Translations under genes and position numbers: made by a program
Notes under the pieces: model-generated
Seen by the model: the letters and a program-made list of their open reading frames with translations, nothing else
Databases searched by the model: none
What the model was told of the DNA's origin: nothing
NCBI GenBank assembly: GCA_018434325.1
Contig: JAHDPO010000061.1
Location: forward strand, 1 to 36,186
Direction of reading: 5' to 3'
Length of the DNA stretch: 36,186 nucleotides
Origin: Clostridia bacterium
GTDB taxonomy: Bacteria; Bacillota; Peptococcia; DRI-13; UBA5745
Shown here: positions 1 through 8,696 of the stretch, one piece after another
Layout of the letters: the number at the start of each line of letters is the position of its first letter
How positions within the stretch are numbered: position 1 is the first letter of the stretch

Positions 1-237
1 AGTATATCATCAAATTATGGCAAATATAAGATAAAATTAGCGAGAACTCATCTATTTTCGTGTAATGTTGTGTTTTTCACATCTAAAAACAAAAAAGGCG
101 GGAGTGCTTTCCTCCAAAATCATGTTTCATGTCAAAAAAATCATGTTTCATGCAGCGGACGGTTTTGCAAAGAGATTTCTGATAGATTGAACGTGGAGAA
201 ATAAATGTTATTTCGTTCAATCAAAAGGAGGAAAACT
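1..237. other. Upstream region of the first gene, with direct repeat and leader hairpin
   Basis: No gene is supported here. Two exact 16-bp copies (ending TCATGTTTCATG) lie at 116-131 and 137-152, a 21-bp period that places them on the same face of the helix. An imperfect hairpin at 185-222 (GATTGAAC pairing with GTTCAATC, with an inner GAAATAA/TTATTTC stem) lies directly before the AAGGAGG ribosome-binding site at 225-231. I did not find a convincing -35/-10 pair. The repeats may be operator half-sites; that is inference. Confidence 0.5.
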
Positions 238-2241
238 ATGAAAAAGCAATTTATGGGCATACTGCTCACTCTGTGTATGGTGCTTACCTTACTGCCGACA
301 ACGGCGTTTGCGGCGGAAGCTGTGACCATACTGTCTTACCCCGCAAAGACCGAATATACGGTTGGCGAGGGATTTGACCGAACCGGAATTAAAGCGACGG
401 CTATTGTAGGCGGCGAAAAAAAGGACATCTCTGACGAAATCAGTTTCAGAAACTCCGGCAATGTGACGCTCAATCAAGGTACGATATTTGCGTACATCGC
501 AGGAAAGCAGGAGATTACCCTGCGGTGGACTGCTCCGGGCGAAAAAACAAGCCAAATCGTGGGAAAATATACCGTCACCGTCACCGGCGAATATGTTGCC
601 CCTGAGAAGACGGCGCCCGCACCAACTGAGACTACTTATAAACTGTATGATGCGATAGACAACGGCTGGTACAGCATCCGCCTTGGCTCCATAGCCTCTG
701 GTGCCGCCGGTTTGTGGTATGGCGCTGGGGATGACACTTTTATCAATATCGACGCCGCAGGCAACGCGGTGCTGCGCATAGGAGGCAAAGACACGAAATT
801 CTATGTTGAAAAAAAGCGCATTGTAGACGCTAACACGGCTGAAATAACCATAAAGATGGCGGATGGACGTTATCTGGGAGTTGCGGGCGAAATCGATGAC
901 AGAGCGATGTATAAGGTCGGTACGAACCCGGTCTACCGATCAAAGCCGGATGGCGACATTGTCGGGGAGCTTCCGTCAGGCACCATTCTGGAAGTGACCG
1001 AGATCAAGGGCGACTGGGCAAAGGTAAAGTATGCAGGTAAGGCGTATTATATGTGGGCGGCCAGACTGACAAAAGTAAGTGCGGGCGAGACACGAGTGGC
1101 GGCTGTGGATAAGCCTTACTTATGGCAGATAGAAATCAAGGATAGTGCTGTGGCGGCTAATGTTGTAATGTGCCCCTCCGAGAACCCCCAAATGATGGTG
1201 TTCACTCCTGAAAAAAGCTATAAGGACGGGGCGAGGGTTACCCTAACTCAACTTGTTGCGAATGTTTCTAACGTGCGTTTTGAGGACTGGGGAGTACCCG
1301 TTAGCAACATGGAAATGGCACAACTCTTCTCTGGCGTGTTCAATAATTTAAGTAAATACTATCCTGAAGAGAGCCCGGTGAAATGGACCAACGAAAGAAT
1401 CACAACCCACGGACAAGCCGCTATAGATCAGTGTTACGGCTGGCGGGTCTTTACCAATCCCAATATGAATTGGAGCGCGAATCCCACCTATGGGGAATTT
1501 ACATCGTACCTGATCAAACTCATGGACTATAACAAAGGCCAGGTTAGCCGCAAGGTGGCTCCCTTTACCAAGGACACCATCAGGAGCTTTGCCATCGGTG
1601 GCGACACGAGCGCCAACGCAAAAATTACATGGGAGCAGGCAGCGACCCTCCAATATAAAACCATCTGGTGGGAAGAAGAAGAAAATGTGAGGTTAGGTGA
1701 AGTAAGCGGCGTGAGAGACAAAGTAGAGATTCTTCGGTTGGCCGTGCCGCCGCGGAACCTGAAGTCTTCCGGGGGGACGCCCGGCCAGACACCCGCACCG
1801 ACCCCTGCGCCCACCAACATCGTTACGGCAACGCCTACCAACACCAAGTTTATGTTAAACGGTGCGGAGGTTGCGTTGCCCGCCTACAGCATCGGCGGCA
1901 ACAACTACGTTAAACTCCGGGATGTGGGCGCACTCCTGAAAACACGCTTTGATGTGCGCTGGGAGGACGGCAAGGCGAAGCTGTATAACCATGTGGCGTA
2001 CACCAAGACGAGCGGAGAGCTTGTCGCAATCGGCAAAGACAGTAAAAGTGCGACACTAAGCACCACAGATTTCGTGTGGGGTGACACCGGCACAACGGTG
2101 ACGGGGATGACCGCCTACACCATCGGGGGTAACAACTATATCAAACTGCGGGACATCGCAAAGCTGTTTGACTTTGATGTGGACTGGCGCGATGGCAAAG
2201 CGTGGATTGAGCCTGACGTGTCGCCGTACACGGAGGATTGA
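238..2241 (+). CDS. Secreted protein with Ig-like, SH3-like and stalk (copper amine oxidase N-like) domains
   Basis: A 667-residue exported protein. The ATG at 238 is chosen over an in-frame ATG at 205 because AAGGAGG lies just before 238 and the protein then begins with a typical signal peptide (MKK, hydrophobic core, cleavage near AFA at 24-26). Residues about 30-117 resemble a bacterial Ig-like domain (YPAKTEYTVGEGFD). About 224-282 resemble an SH3-type wall-binding domain. After a Pro/Thr linker (about 513-535), the last 120 residues hold two related units, each with YxIGGNNYxKLRD and a W-DGKA motif, as in copper-amine-oxidase-N/stalk domains of Bacillota surface proteins. The middle (about 290-500) is not recognised. 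Role: probably envelope-associated; no enzyme motif is seen. It is the first of three envelope genes on this strand. Confidence 0.8.
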   Translation: MKKQFMGILLTLCMVLTLLPTTAFAAEAVTILSYPAKTEYTVGEGFDRTGIKATAIVGGEKKDISDEISFRNSGNVTLNQGTIFAYIAGKQEITLRWTAPGEKTSQIVGKYTVTVTGEYVAPEKTAPAPTETTYKLYDAIDNGWYSIRLGSIASGAAGLWYGAGDDTFINIDAAGNAVLRIGGKDTKFYVEKKRIVDANTAEITIKMADGRYLGVAGEIDDRAMYKVGTNPVYRSKPDGDIVGELPSGTILEVTEIKGDWAKVKYAGKAYYMWAARLTKVSAGETRVAAVDKPYLWQIEIKDSAVAANVVMCPSENPQMMVFTPEKSYKDGARVTLTQLVANVSNVRFEDWGVPVSNMEMAQLFSGVFNNLSKYYPEESPVKWTNERITTHGQAAIDQCYGWRVFTNPNMNWSANPTYGEFTSYLIKLMDYNKGQVSRKVAPFTKDTIRSFAIGGDTSANAKITWEQAATLQYKTIWWEEEENVRLGEVSGVRDKVEILRLAVPPRNLKSSGGTPGQTPAPTPAPTNIVTATPTNTKFMLNGAEVALPAYSIGGNNYVKLRDVGALLKTRFDVRWEDGKAKLYNHVAYTKTSGELVAIGKDSKSATLSTTDFVWGDTGTTVTGMTAYTIGGNNYIKLRDIAKLFDFDVDWRDGKAWIEPDVSPYTED

Positions 2242-2467
2242 TTACTTGTCCTTTGGTACAGGTTAATCATCAAGATCATAATTCATGCTTGAACTATTTT
2301 ATACAGATCGTATGATTTTCGGCGGCGGGGATTTGATAGAGTGACGCATAAAGCTATGTCACATACAGTCCAAATGAAAACAGAGGATTTATAATATAAA
2401 TGCTTTATAAAAACGGTTGACGAATGCGGGATGCACGCATTCGTCTTCGTAAAAAGGAGGAATAACG
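2242..2467. other. Intergenic region with leader hairpin before the lemA-like gene
   Basis: The gap holds a perfect 10-bp inverted repeat, GACGAATGCG at 2419-2428 and CGCATTCGTC at 2436-2445, just ahead of the AAGGAGG ribosome-binding site of the next gene. It lacks a T-run, so it looks more like a leader structure or operator than a terminator. A TATAAT at 2390-2395 is a possible -10 box but has no good -35. A weaker imperfect hairpin (2238-2270) follows the preceding stop codon. Confidence 0.45.
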
Positions 2468-3100
2468 ATGCTTACAACCTTCATCACAACCGCCGTAATT
2501 ATTGCGGCCATTGTTCTATGGATCATCTCCACCCAGCGAAGACTGGTAGTGCTGGATGATAATATAAAGAATGCCATGAGCCAGATCGGGGTGCAGCTTT
2601 CCAGCCGCTTTGATGCTCTGATGGCCCTTTTGGATTTGACTAAGAGCTATGACAAACACGAAAGCGAAACGATTATTGAAACTATCAAATTAAGAAGAAG
2701 CGTCATCACGGCAAAATCCACGCCGGTTGATGTGATGCGTCAAGAATGGGTTATTTCCGAAGCCTTGGGCAAGATTGTCATAGTGACCGAGCAATACCCC
2801 AACCTTAAAGCCAATCAAAATTATATCAAAGCCATGGGCGCAGTGGAGACCTTTGAAAATATGGTGCGCACCAGCCGCTTGATCTACAATGCCAGCGTAA
2901 CCAAATTAAACCGTGAGATCCGCATATTTCCTGTCTTAATGGTCGCCAGGATACTGGGTTTTGACCAAAGAGAGTATCTTGTGGAACAGGTGGCAGACGG
3001 GAAAGGCATTAGATTTGACTCCAGAGGGCGGTTGAAATTCGCTACAGTGGACTTAAATTCCCAGAGTACAACATCAACGCAAGCCGGATTTGACCGATGA
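2468..3100 (+). CDS. LemA family membrane protein
   Basis: A 210-residue protein with one N-terminal membrane helix (about 3-20), then a helical cytoplasmic or extracellular body. The block YPNLKANQNYIKAM, followed by ENMVRTSRLIYNASVTKLNREIR, matches the LemA signature (YPxLKAnxnF... E.. I...R..YN..V..yN). LemA proteins have an N-out membrane helix and a four-helix bundle; their function is poorly defined. The C-terminal 40 residues (about 165-210) are not characteristic. The start is supported by AAGGAGG eight bases upstream. Its position between two exported surface proteins suggests an envelope role, but this is only context. Confidence 0.8.
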   Translation: MLTTFITTAVIIAAIVLWIISTQRRLVVLDDNIKNAMSQIGVQLSSRFDALMALLDLTKSYDKHESETIIETIKLRRSVITAKSTPVDVMRQEWVISEALGKIVIVTEQYPNLKANQNYIKAMGAVETFENMVRTSRLIYNASVTKLNREIRIFPVLMVARILGFDQREYLVEQVADGKGIRFDSRGRLKFATVDLNSQSTTSTQAGFDR

Positions 3101-3120
3101 TTTGCTTGGAAATGCAGACT

Positions 3121-3146
3121 GTGCCAAAATTGTTAATTTGTGGCAC
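3121..3146. promoter_or_regulatory. Inverted repeat and possible promoter before the SLH protein gene
   Basis: GTGCCA (3121-3126) and TGGCAC (3141-3146) form an inverted repeat with partly pairing AT-rich flanks inside. A TATAAT at 3152-3157 with TTGTTA at 3130-3135 (16-bp spacer) is a plausible sigma-A promoter, so the dyad would overlap the -35 region as an operator. It could also serve as a weak terminator for the lemA-like gene. Confidence 0.4.
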
Positions 3147-3182
3147 TACAATATAATTTAACATTTAGGAGGAATTCAATCT

Positions 3183-6100
3183 ATGAGAAAAATAATGAGC
3201 ATATTACTGACTCTAACCTTGATACTGGGCCTACTCCCGGTAACGGCAGCGGCAGACGGAGGCTCGGCAACTGAAGTATGGGTGGGGGGTACCAATGTTG
3301 TAAACGGAGATAATATTACATATTGGTTGAACGGCAGTGACGGTGGCATTGATTCCACCGATGCCGATGAAGAAAACTACAATGTAAAATTTGATCCAAA
3401 TGAAGGGAAACCCACCCTTACCCTCAGGGAAGCATCAATTATGAAATCATATACTGTACCATCGGGAGTGTTTACTGGATCTAAATATGGTATTTATTCT
3501 AATGTTGAACTGGAACTTGTGATAGTAGGCGATAATAACAGGGTAATTTCAGAAGATGTATCTGATAAAAGCAGTGCCGGTATATATGTTTACCCCGGCA
3601 ATCTTATGATATCCGGTAGCGGCACCTTAACAGTCTATGGTGGAAAAGGATCATTTAGCTACGGTATATTTATTGGCAGCGGGGATTTAACTGTTGAAAG
3701 CGGCAATTTGGTGGCTGGCGGGGAAAATGATGCTACGCAAAAAAGTTGCGGTATTGAACTTCAAGGAAATGGGCATCTTATTATAAAAAATGGCAGCAAG
3801 GTAACAGCATCCGGAGGGAAGACTGCTTATCCCAGCTATGGCGTTATTAGCACGAATCCTACTGGCAAAATAATTGTTGAAAGCGGTGGTAAACTATCGG
3901 CAAAGGGAGGTAGCTCTACATTATCAAATAGTTACGGTATTCATAGTACCAGTCTGGACATAAATGGTGAATTAACAGCAATCGGGGCTTCCGCCGGAAC
4001 ATATAGCTATGGCATCAGGGGCAACAATATCACTATTAGCAGTGGCGCTGTTGTCAGTGCTGTCGGCAGTATAGCTACTAATAAAAGTTACGGCATTTTG
4101 GTCGGTAATAATCCCGGTAACAAGATCAGCATAAATGGGGGAGAGGTAACAGTTTATGCCCAGAGCCATGCTATGGATATAGCTCCCGATGTGTCAGGCT
4201 TTGACAATCTACAGGTTACTGCTAGTGAAAATTATACCGGCACGCCAACAACCCAATACAAATCCGATTCAATTGGTGACTACAAATACTTAAAGTTTGG
4301 GCCTGACAACACATCCCCCACAGTTACTTCGGTATCGGTGCCGCCAGAGGGAGACTATTCGAACGGACACACTTTGGACTTCACGGTAAATTTTGACGAG
4401 AATGTGACTGTAGACACAACAAACGGCACACCGTATATCGTGCTGACGGTTGGTTCAATAACAAAGCAGACCGTTTATGTCAGTGGCAGCGGCACACAAA
4501 AGCTAGTCTTTCGGTATACGGTGAATGCGGGCGACAGTGACAGCGACGGCGTCAGCATTGACTCTCTAATCCTCAACGGTGGCACCATTCAAGATGCAGC
4601 AGGAAACAATGCGAACTTGACGCTCAATGACGTAAACAGCACAGCCGGGATACGGGTAAATCCCCTGGTAGCTCCTTCCATCACTAGCCATCCGTCCTCT
4701 CAGACGGTGACCGAAGGGCAGTCAGCTACTTTCTCGGTTACGGCAAACGGAACAGGTTCAATCTACCAGTGGCAGGTTAACACCGGCTCAGGCTTTACGA
4801 ACATCTCGAACGGCCCATTGTATAGCGACGCCATGACGGCGACGCTGACAATCACCGGAGTAACCGCAGGGATGAACGGCTATCAATACCGTGCCATCAT
4901 CAGTGGCACGGCAGCGCCTGTTGCTACCTCAAATTCAGCCACGCTAACGGTAAACGCTGCGCCCAGCTACACCATTACAGCCAATCCGACCACTAAGGAC
5001 TTCAGTTCGCTGACGGTGGGCTACACTGCCCAGGCAGCGCAGACTGTCACCATCACAAACACCGGAAACTCCAGCGTGACGCTGACCCAGCCGACCAGCA
5101 CCAACTACACCATCGGCATACTTAGCTATACCACACTGGCGGCAAACGGCACGGCTACCTTTACCGTTGCTCCGAAAGCCGGTCTTGCGGTGGGCAATTA
5201 CGATGAAACGCTGACAGTAAGCACCGACCACAGCACCAATGCCACGGTAGAATTGAGTTTTTCTGTAACGGCGGCTCCTACCTACACCATCACCTTCAAC
5301 CCGAACGGGGGCTCGGTCAGTGAAACATCACGCTCAGTTGCATCCGGCACAGCGGTAGGAACGCTCCCGACACCGACACGTTCTGGCAGTTACAGCTTTG
5401 ACGGCTGGTATACGGCGGCAAGCGGCGGATCTCAAATATCTGCAAGCACAACCGTCAGTGCAAATGTGACCTACTATGCCCATTGGACTTACGCCGGCGG
5501 CGGTGGCTCTAGAAGTGGCAGCGGAAGCTCCTCAAACGACAACAGCAGCCCTGTTATCGTCATCCCACCCGCACCGGACAAGCCGAATTCACCTACACAG
5601 GGGGAAATCAAGGTTTCCGGCACAGTGGACAGTAAGGGCAATGTTACAGTGAACATTTCCGACAAAACTGTGACCGATGCCTTTGAGAAGGCTCTGATGG
5701 ACGCCAAGAAAAACGGCAACGAGCAAAATGGAATCACGGTGATCCTCCGTGTTGATACCGGCAGTAAGACCGGCTCTAATGTTACGGTCAATCTGCCTAA
5801 GACCGTGCAGGACACTATCATTGAAAAGAAAATCGTCAACACCATTGTGGTGGTAGATAACCCCGACATCCGAATCGGCATGGATTTGGCTACCGTGCAG
5901 GAAATCAACAGACAGGTAAAATCGGATGTCAACATCACCGCCACCCGTGGGGACAGTAGCAAGCTGACCGGTGATGCGAAAAAAGCCATCGGTAGCCGCC
6001 CGTTATTCGACCTCAAGGTGAACTACGGCAACAGCAAGGCAGTTAGCAGATTCGGCGCAGGCAGTGTGTCAGTAACGATTCCATACACCCTCGGCGCAAA

Positions 6101-7103
6101 TGAAAAAGCCGGTAATGTGCAGGCGGTCTATGTGGATGAAAGTGGCAAGGTACAGTGGTTGATCAACTCAGTCTATGACAGCTTGAACAGGGTACTGCGC
6201 TTTAGTACCAACCATTTCTCCACCTACGGCGTTGGCTACAAGCAGGATGCCCCCACCTTCACCGACATCGGTAGCCATTGGGCAAAGGATGATATTGGGT
6301 TTGTGGTAAACCGTGGACTGTTCAGCGGCACTTCCAACACTACCTTCAGTCCCAACACGGCTATGACTAGAGGAATGTTTGTCACTGCCCTTGGCAGACT
6401 GGCAAACGCCGATGTGAACACCTACGCAAAGAGCAGCTTCAGCGATGTGAAGAACGACGCCTACTATATGGGCTACATTGAGTGGACAAGCAAAAACAGC
6501 ATCGTAGCAGGCATTGGTGATGGCAAGTTTGCACCGGATCAATCTATCACCCGTGAGCAGTTGGCGGTCATCATGAGCAACTACGCCAAAACTATCGGGT
6601 TCACTCTGCCAAAGGTTCATGCAGAAAACGCCTTTACGGACAATGCCAAAATCAGCGCCTACGCCAAGGATGCGGTAAAGCAGATGCAGATGGCAGGTGT
6701 TATCAGCGGCAAGAATGGGAATCTCTTTGATCCACAGGGCGTGGCTACCCGCGCCGAGGTTTCGGCAGTGCTGCGCCGCTTCGTGGAACTGGCGATTTCC
6801 AGCGATACCATGCAGGGCTGGACGATGAACGACTCCGGTAAATGGATGTACTACGAAAACGGTAAGCCCATTACAGGCAAGAAGAACATCGACGGCTCGA
6901 CCTATACCTTTGATCAATACGGCGTGACGGCGGATGTGCCAAAAAACTTGAAGTACACCACCTACACCGTACAAAAGGGTGATAGCTTTTGGCTCATCGC
7001 GCACAAGCTGGGCTGTACCATGAGCGAACTGGAACGGCTGAACAACAAGAGTAGGTTTGACCTAATCCATCCGGACGATGTGCTAAGTGTACCGGAGAAA
7101 TAA
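3183..7103 (+). CDS. Large S-layer-type surface protein: Ig-like, InlB repeat, three SLH domains, LysM
   Basis: A 1306-residue exported protein with a start supported by AGGAGG at 3168-3173. Signal peptide at 1-24. Residues about 30-345 form a beta-helix-like region with about eight spaced YGI/CGI motifs (SYGI at about 159, 250, 275 and 302). Then: an Ig-like/SwmB-like domain (about 380-495), a second Ig-like domain (497-592), an Ig-like domain of the type seen in abnormal-spindle/HYDIN families (596-697), an InlB B-repeat (701-768; FNPNGGSV, FDGWYT, YYAHW), a Gly/Ser/Pro linker, an unassigned domain (805-1015), three SLH domains (1026-1078, 1086-1140, 1151-1202), a cell-wall-binding-like repeat (GWTMNDSGKWMYYENGKP, about 1212) and a C-terminal LysM (1260-1304; YTVQKGDSFWLIA). 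SLH domains bind secondary wall polymers and LysM binds peptidoglycan, so the protein is probably doubly anchored. An adhesin-like or structural role is likely; the ligand is unknown. Confidence 0.92.
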   Translation: MRKIMSILLTLTLILGLLPVTAAADGGSATEVWVGGTNVVNGDNITYWLNGSDGGIDSTDADEENYNVKFDPNEGKPTLTLREASIMKSYTVPSGVFTGSKYGIYSNVELELVIVGDNNRVISEDVSDKSSAGIYVYPGNLMISGSGTLTVYGGKGSFSYGIFIGSGDLTVESGNLVAGGENDATQKSCGIELQGNGHLIIKNGSKVTASGGKTAYPSYGVISTNPTGKIIVESGGKLSAKGGSSTLSNSYGIHSTSLDINGELTAIGASAGTYSYGIRGNNITISSGAVVSAVGSIATNKSYGILVGNNPGNKISINGGEVTVYAQSHAMDIAPDVSGFDNLQVTASENYTGTPTTQYKSDSIGDYKYLKFGPDNTSPTVTSVSVPPEGDYSNGHTLDFTVNFDENVTVDTTNGTPYIVLTVGSITKQTVYVSGSGTQKLVFRYTVNAGDSDSDGVSIDSLILNGGTIQDAAGNNANLTLNDVNSTAGIRVNPLVAPSITSHPSSQTVTEGQSATFSVTANGTGSIYQWQVNTGSGFTNISNGPLYSDAMTATLTITGVTAGMNGYQYRAIISGTAAPVATSNSATLTVNAAPSYTITANPTTKDFSSLTVGYTAQAAQTVTITNTGNSSVTLTQPTSTNYTIGILSYTTLAANGTATFTVAPKAGLAVGNYDETLTVSTDHSTNATVELSFSVTAAPTYTITFNPNGGSVSETSRSVASGTAVGTLPTPTRSGSYSFDGWYTAASGGSQISASTTVSANVTYYAHWTYAGGGGSRSGSGSSSNDNSSPVIVIPPAPDKPNSPTQGEIKVSGTVDSKGNVTVNISDKTVTDAFEKALMDAKKNGNEQNGITVILRVDTGSKTGSNVTVNLPKTVQDTIIEKKIVNTIVVVDNPDIRIGMDLATVQEINRQVKSDVNITATRGDSSKLTGDAKKAIGSRPLFDLKVNYGNSKAVSRFGAGSVSVTIPYTLGANEKAGNVQAVYVDESGKVQWLINSVYDSLNRVLRFSTNHFSTYGVGYKQDAPTFTDIGSHWAKDDIGFVVNRGLFSGTSNTTFSPNTAMTRGMFVTALGRLANADVNTYAKSSFSDVKNDAYYMGYIEWTSKNSIVAGIGDGKFAPDQSITREQLAVIMSNYAKTIGFTLPKVHAENAFTDNAKISAYAKDAVKQMQMAGVISGKNGNLFDPQGVATRAEVSAVLRRFVELAISSDTMQGWTMNDSGKWMYYENGKPITGKKNIDGSTYTFDQYGVTADVPKNLKYTTYTVQKGDSFWLIAHKLGCTMSELERLNNKSRFDLIHPDDVLSVPEK

Positions 7104-7195
7104 ATGGATGGTTCCTTTTCCAAAACGCTAAGGTTTTCGGCAACAGGTTAGTAGCAATGGAATTAGCAGGAACGAGATCAGTATATAAATATAGC

Positions 7196-7235
7196 AAGGG
7201 TGGAAGCTGATATCGGTTTCCACCCTTACTTTTCC
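7196..7235 (+). terminator. Probable terminator of the SLH-protein gene
   Basis: A perfect 10-bp stem (AAGGGTGGAA at 7196-7205, TTCCACCCTT at 7218-7227) with a 12-nt loop is followed by a short T-rich stretch (ACTTTTCC), about 90 bp after the stop codon. The T-run is interrupted, so this is probable rather than certain. Confidence 0.6.
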
Positions 7236-7357
7236 GTATTCAGTTTGCTTTTCTTAAATTGTCCCTATGACACTGTGGACTTGGGGCCCGCTTCTGCTGT
7301 TTTATTTTTTAGGAGAGGAACGCTATTAATAAAATCGGTTAAGTCCCAGCCTTTTGC

Positions 7358-7491
7358 GCAAAATTGCAGGTTTAAAGTGTGCCGTTTATTCAAGATAGTG
7401 TCTATTCTTTCGAAGATGCACTAAACATAGACAAATGCAGTCAAATGCAGGCTCCAAACAGTATTCCGACACTTTAAACTTGCAATTTTGC
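7358..7491. repeat. 23-bp near-perfect inverted repeat pair (134-bp unit)
   Basis: The 23 bases at 7358-7380 (beginning GCAAAATTGCA) recur inverted at 7469-7491 with one mismatch. The 88 bp between them include a shorter TGTCTAT/ATAGACA pair, so the whole could fold as a cruciform or long hairpin. It may be a bidirectional terminator structure or a small MITE-like remnant. I see no clear target-site duplication. Confidence 0.6.
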
Positions 7492-7535
7492 TTATTTTTC
7501 AGTTCCCTCGGCCAAAAGGCTGATTTTCACCTGGC

Positions 7536-8675
7536 TTAGGGATTTTCCACGTTGAGAATCTTCTGGATCTGCTCGTCGGTCAGCTCATAGTCAAAGAATT
7601 CCCGGTAGAAATACTTGACCTCCTCGGCCATATTAATGTCGGCAAAGGCTTCGGGATGGAGCTTCTGAGCCATCCACATGCATTGCAGCACGCATTGCAC
7701 ACCGGAATCCCAATAGAATACGCCTACGGGGGAGGCATAAACCTTGCCCTCCTTCACCGCCTTCAGCACGGCAAACTTGGGATCACCGGTCAGCTCGGCC
7801 AAAACCTGATCGATGGTCTGGTTTTGGGAGACGCCGATGTGGTCTACGAAAATATGGTCCGGATTCCAGGAAATGATCTGCTCCAAAGAGATTTCTACGA
7901 AGGAATGGCCTTGAATTTCCTTGGAGAGGCTCACACCTCCTGCGTAAGCGATCATTTCGGTAACGTCGGAGTCGGCGCCGACGGAGCGATTAATGGCACT
8001 GCTGGCAAAATATACTTTAGGGCGCTGCTCATCGGTCAGCGTATTGGTGTAGTCGGTGATCCGCTTCATCTTTTCATCAAAATAGTCGGCATATTTCTGG
8101 GCCCGCTGCGGTGCGTCGCCGCCTACGATGTCTGCATAGCGGAAAAGAATGCCTTTAATGTTGTCAAAGGGCTCGGGGCTGGGGTCCCAGGGTACAGCCA
8201 CCATGCCGGCCCGGTTAATGGCCTCCACCGTCTGGGGATTGCCGAAGCAGAAGGCCACTTGAACCCCTTTGCTAAGCAGAGCTTCCGTATCCAGGTCATT
8301 GGCGTTGGGCAGGACTTCCACTTCGCCTAAGCGCTTATACACCAGGTTGGACCAGGGCCAGGCCTTGACGTGGGAGGCGGAAGCCAGCACGATTTTGTCC
8401 TCCGCACCCAAGAGCACCAGGCGCTCATAGGCCGGGCCAAAGAGAGCGGCCACTTTGTCCACTACCGGAGGGACCTCAGCCTGAGTACCGTCGCTGAGGA
8501 TAGTGACGGTCCTTGAGGTAGCAGCAGGCGCAGCGCTTGCTTCCGCCTGGCTGGGCTGGCTATCGCTGGCCGGGGGAGTCGTCGGAGAAGCCGGGGCAGC
8601 TGCCTGGCTTCCGCAGGATGCCAGTATGGATAATACAAACACCAGGGTCAATAACAGGGATAAAGTGCGTTTCAT
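7536..8675 (-). CDS. ABC transporter substrate-binding lipoprotein, iron-chelate/cobalamin (FepB/BtuF) type
   Basis: A 379-residue lipoprotein and the last gene of a metal-chelate import operon. The start at 8675 is preferred over an ATG 15 bases upstream because that ATG sits inside the GAGGAGG ribosome-binding site. The signal peptide ends in a lipobox, LASC, with Cys21; an Ala/Ser/Pro-rich linker follows to about residue 55. The body (VTILSDGTQAEVP, then a two-lobe helical-backbone layout ending with VYASPVGVFYWDSG) fits class III periplasmic binding proteins, which pass siderophores, haem or corrinoids to FecCD/BtuCD permeases. Tryptophans in the cleft region (AWPWSN, VPWDPSP) could contact an aromatic or chelate ligand; that is inference. 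The gap to the upstream ATPase gene is 21 bp. The ligand cannot be told from sequence. Confidence 0.88.
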   Translation of the reverse strand: MKRTLSLLLTLVFVLSILASCGSQAAAPASPTTPPASDSQPSQAEASAAPAATSRTVTILSDGTQAEVPPVVDKVAALFGPAYERLVLLGAEDKIVLASASHVKAWPWSNLVYKRLGEVEVLPNANDLDTEALLSKGVQVAFCFGNPQTVEAINRAGMVAVPWDPSPEPFDNIKGILFRYADIVGGDAPQRAQKYADYFDEKMKRITDYTNTLTDEQRPKVYFASSAINRSVGADSDVTEMIAYAGGVSLSKEIQGHSFVEISLEQIISWNPDHIFVDHIGVSQNQTIDQVLAELTGDPKFAVLKAVKEGKVYASPVGVFYWDSGVQCVLQCMWMAQKLHPEAFADINMAEEVKYFYREFFDYELTDEQIQKILNVENP

Positions 8676-8696
8676 GTTTTTCCTCCTCATTTTCTA

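Larger units (their letters stand above)
7104..7535. other. Convergent intergenic region
   Basis: No convincing gene. It separates the convergent SLH-protein gene and the binding-protein gene, and holds a terminator-like hairpin (7196-7227) and a long inverted repeat (7358-7491), listed separately. A 74-codon frame at 7200-7424 starts inside the first hairpin, has no ribosome-binding site and is unlikely to be coding. Confidence 0.6.

Noticed and set aside
3140-3157. Possible sigma-54 promoter before the SLH-protein gene (TGGCAC)
   Set aside because: After the five-base gap the sequence is TATA, not TTGC; the -12 element is missing.
7200-7424. 74-codon frame between the SLH protein and the binding-protein gene
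   Set aside because: It starts within a terminator-like hairpin, has no ribosome-binding site and an unconvincing composition.
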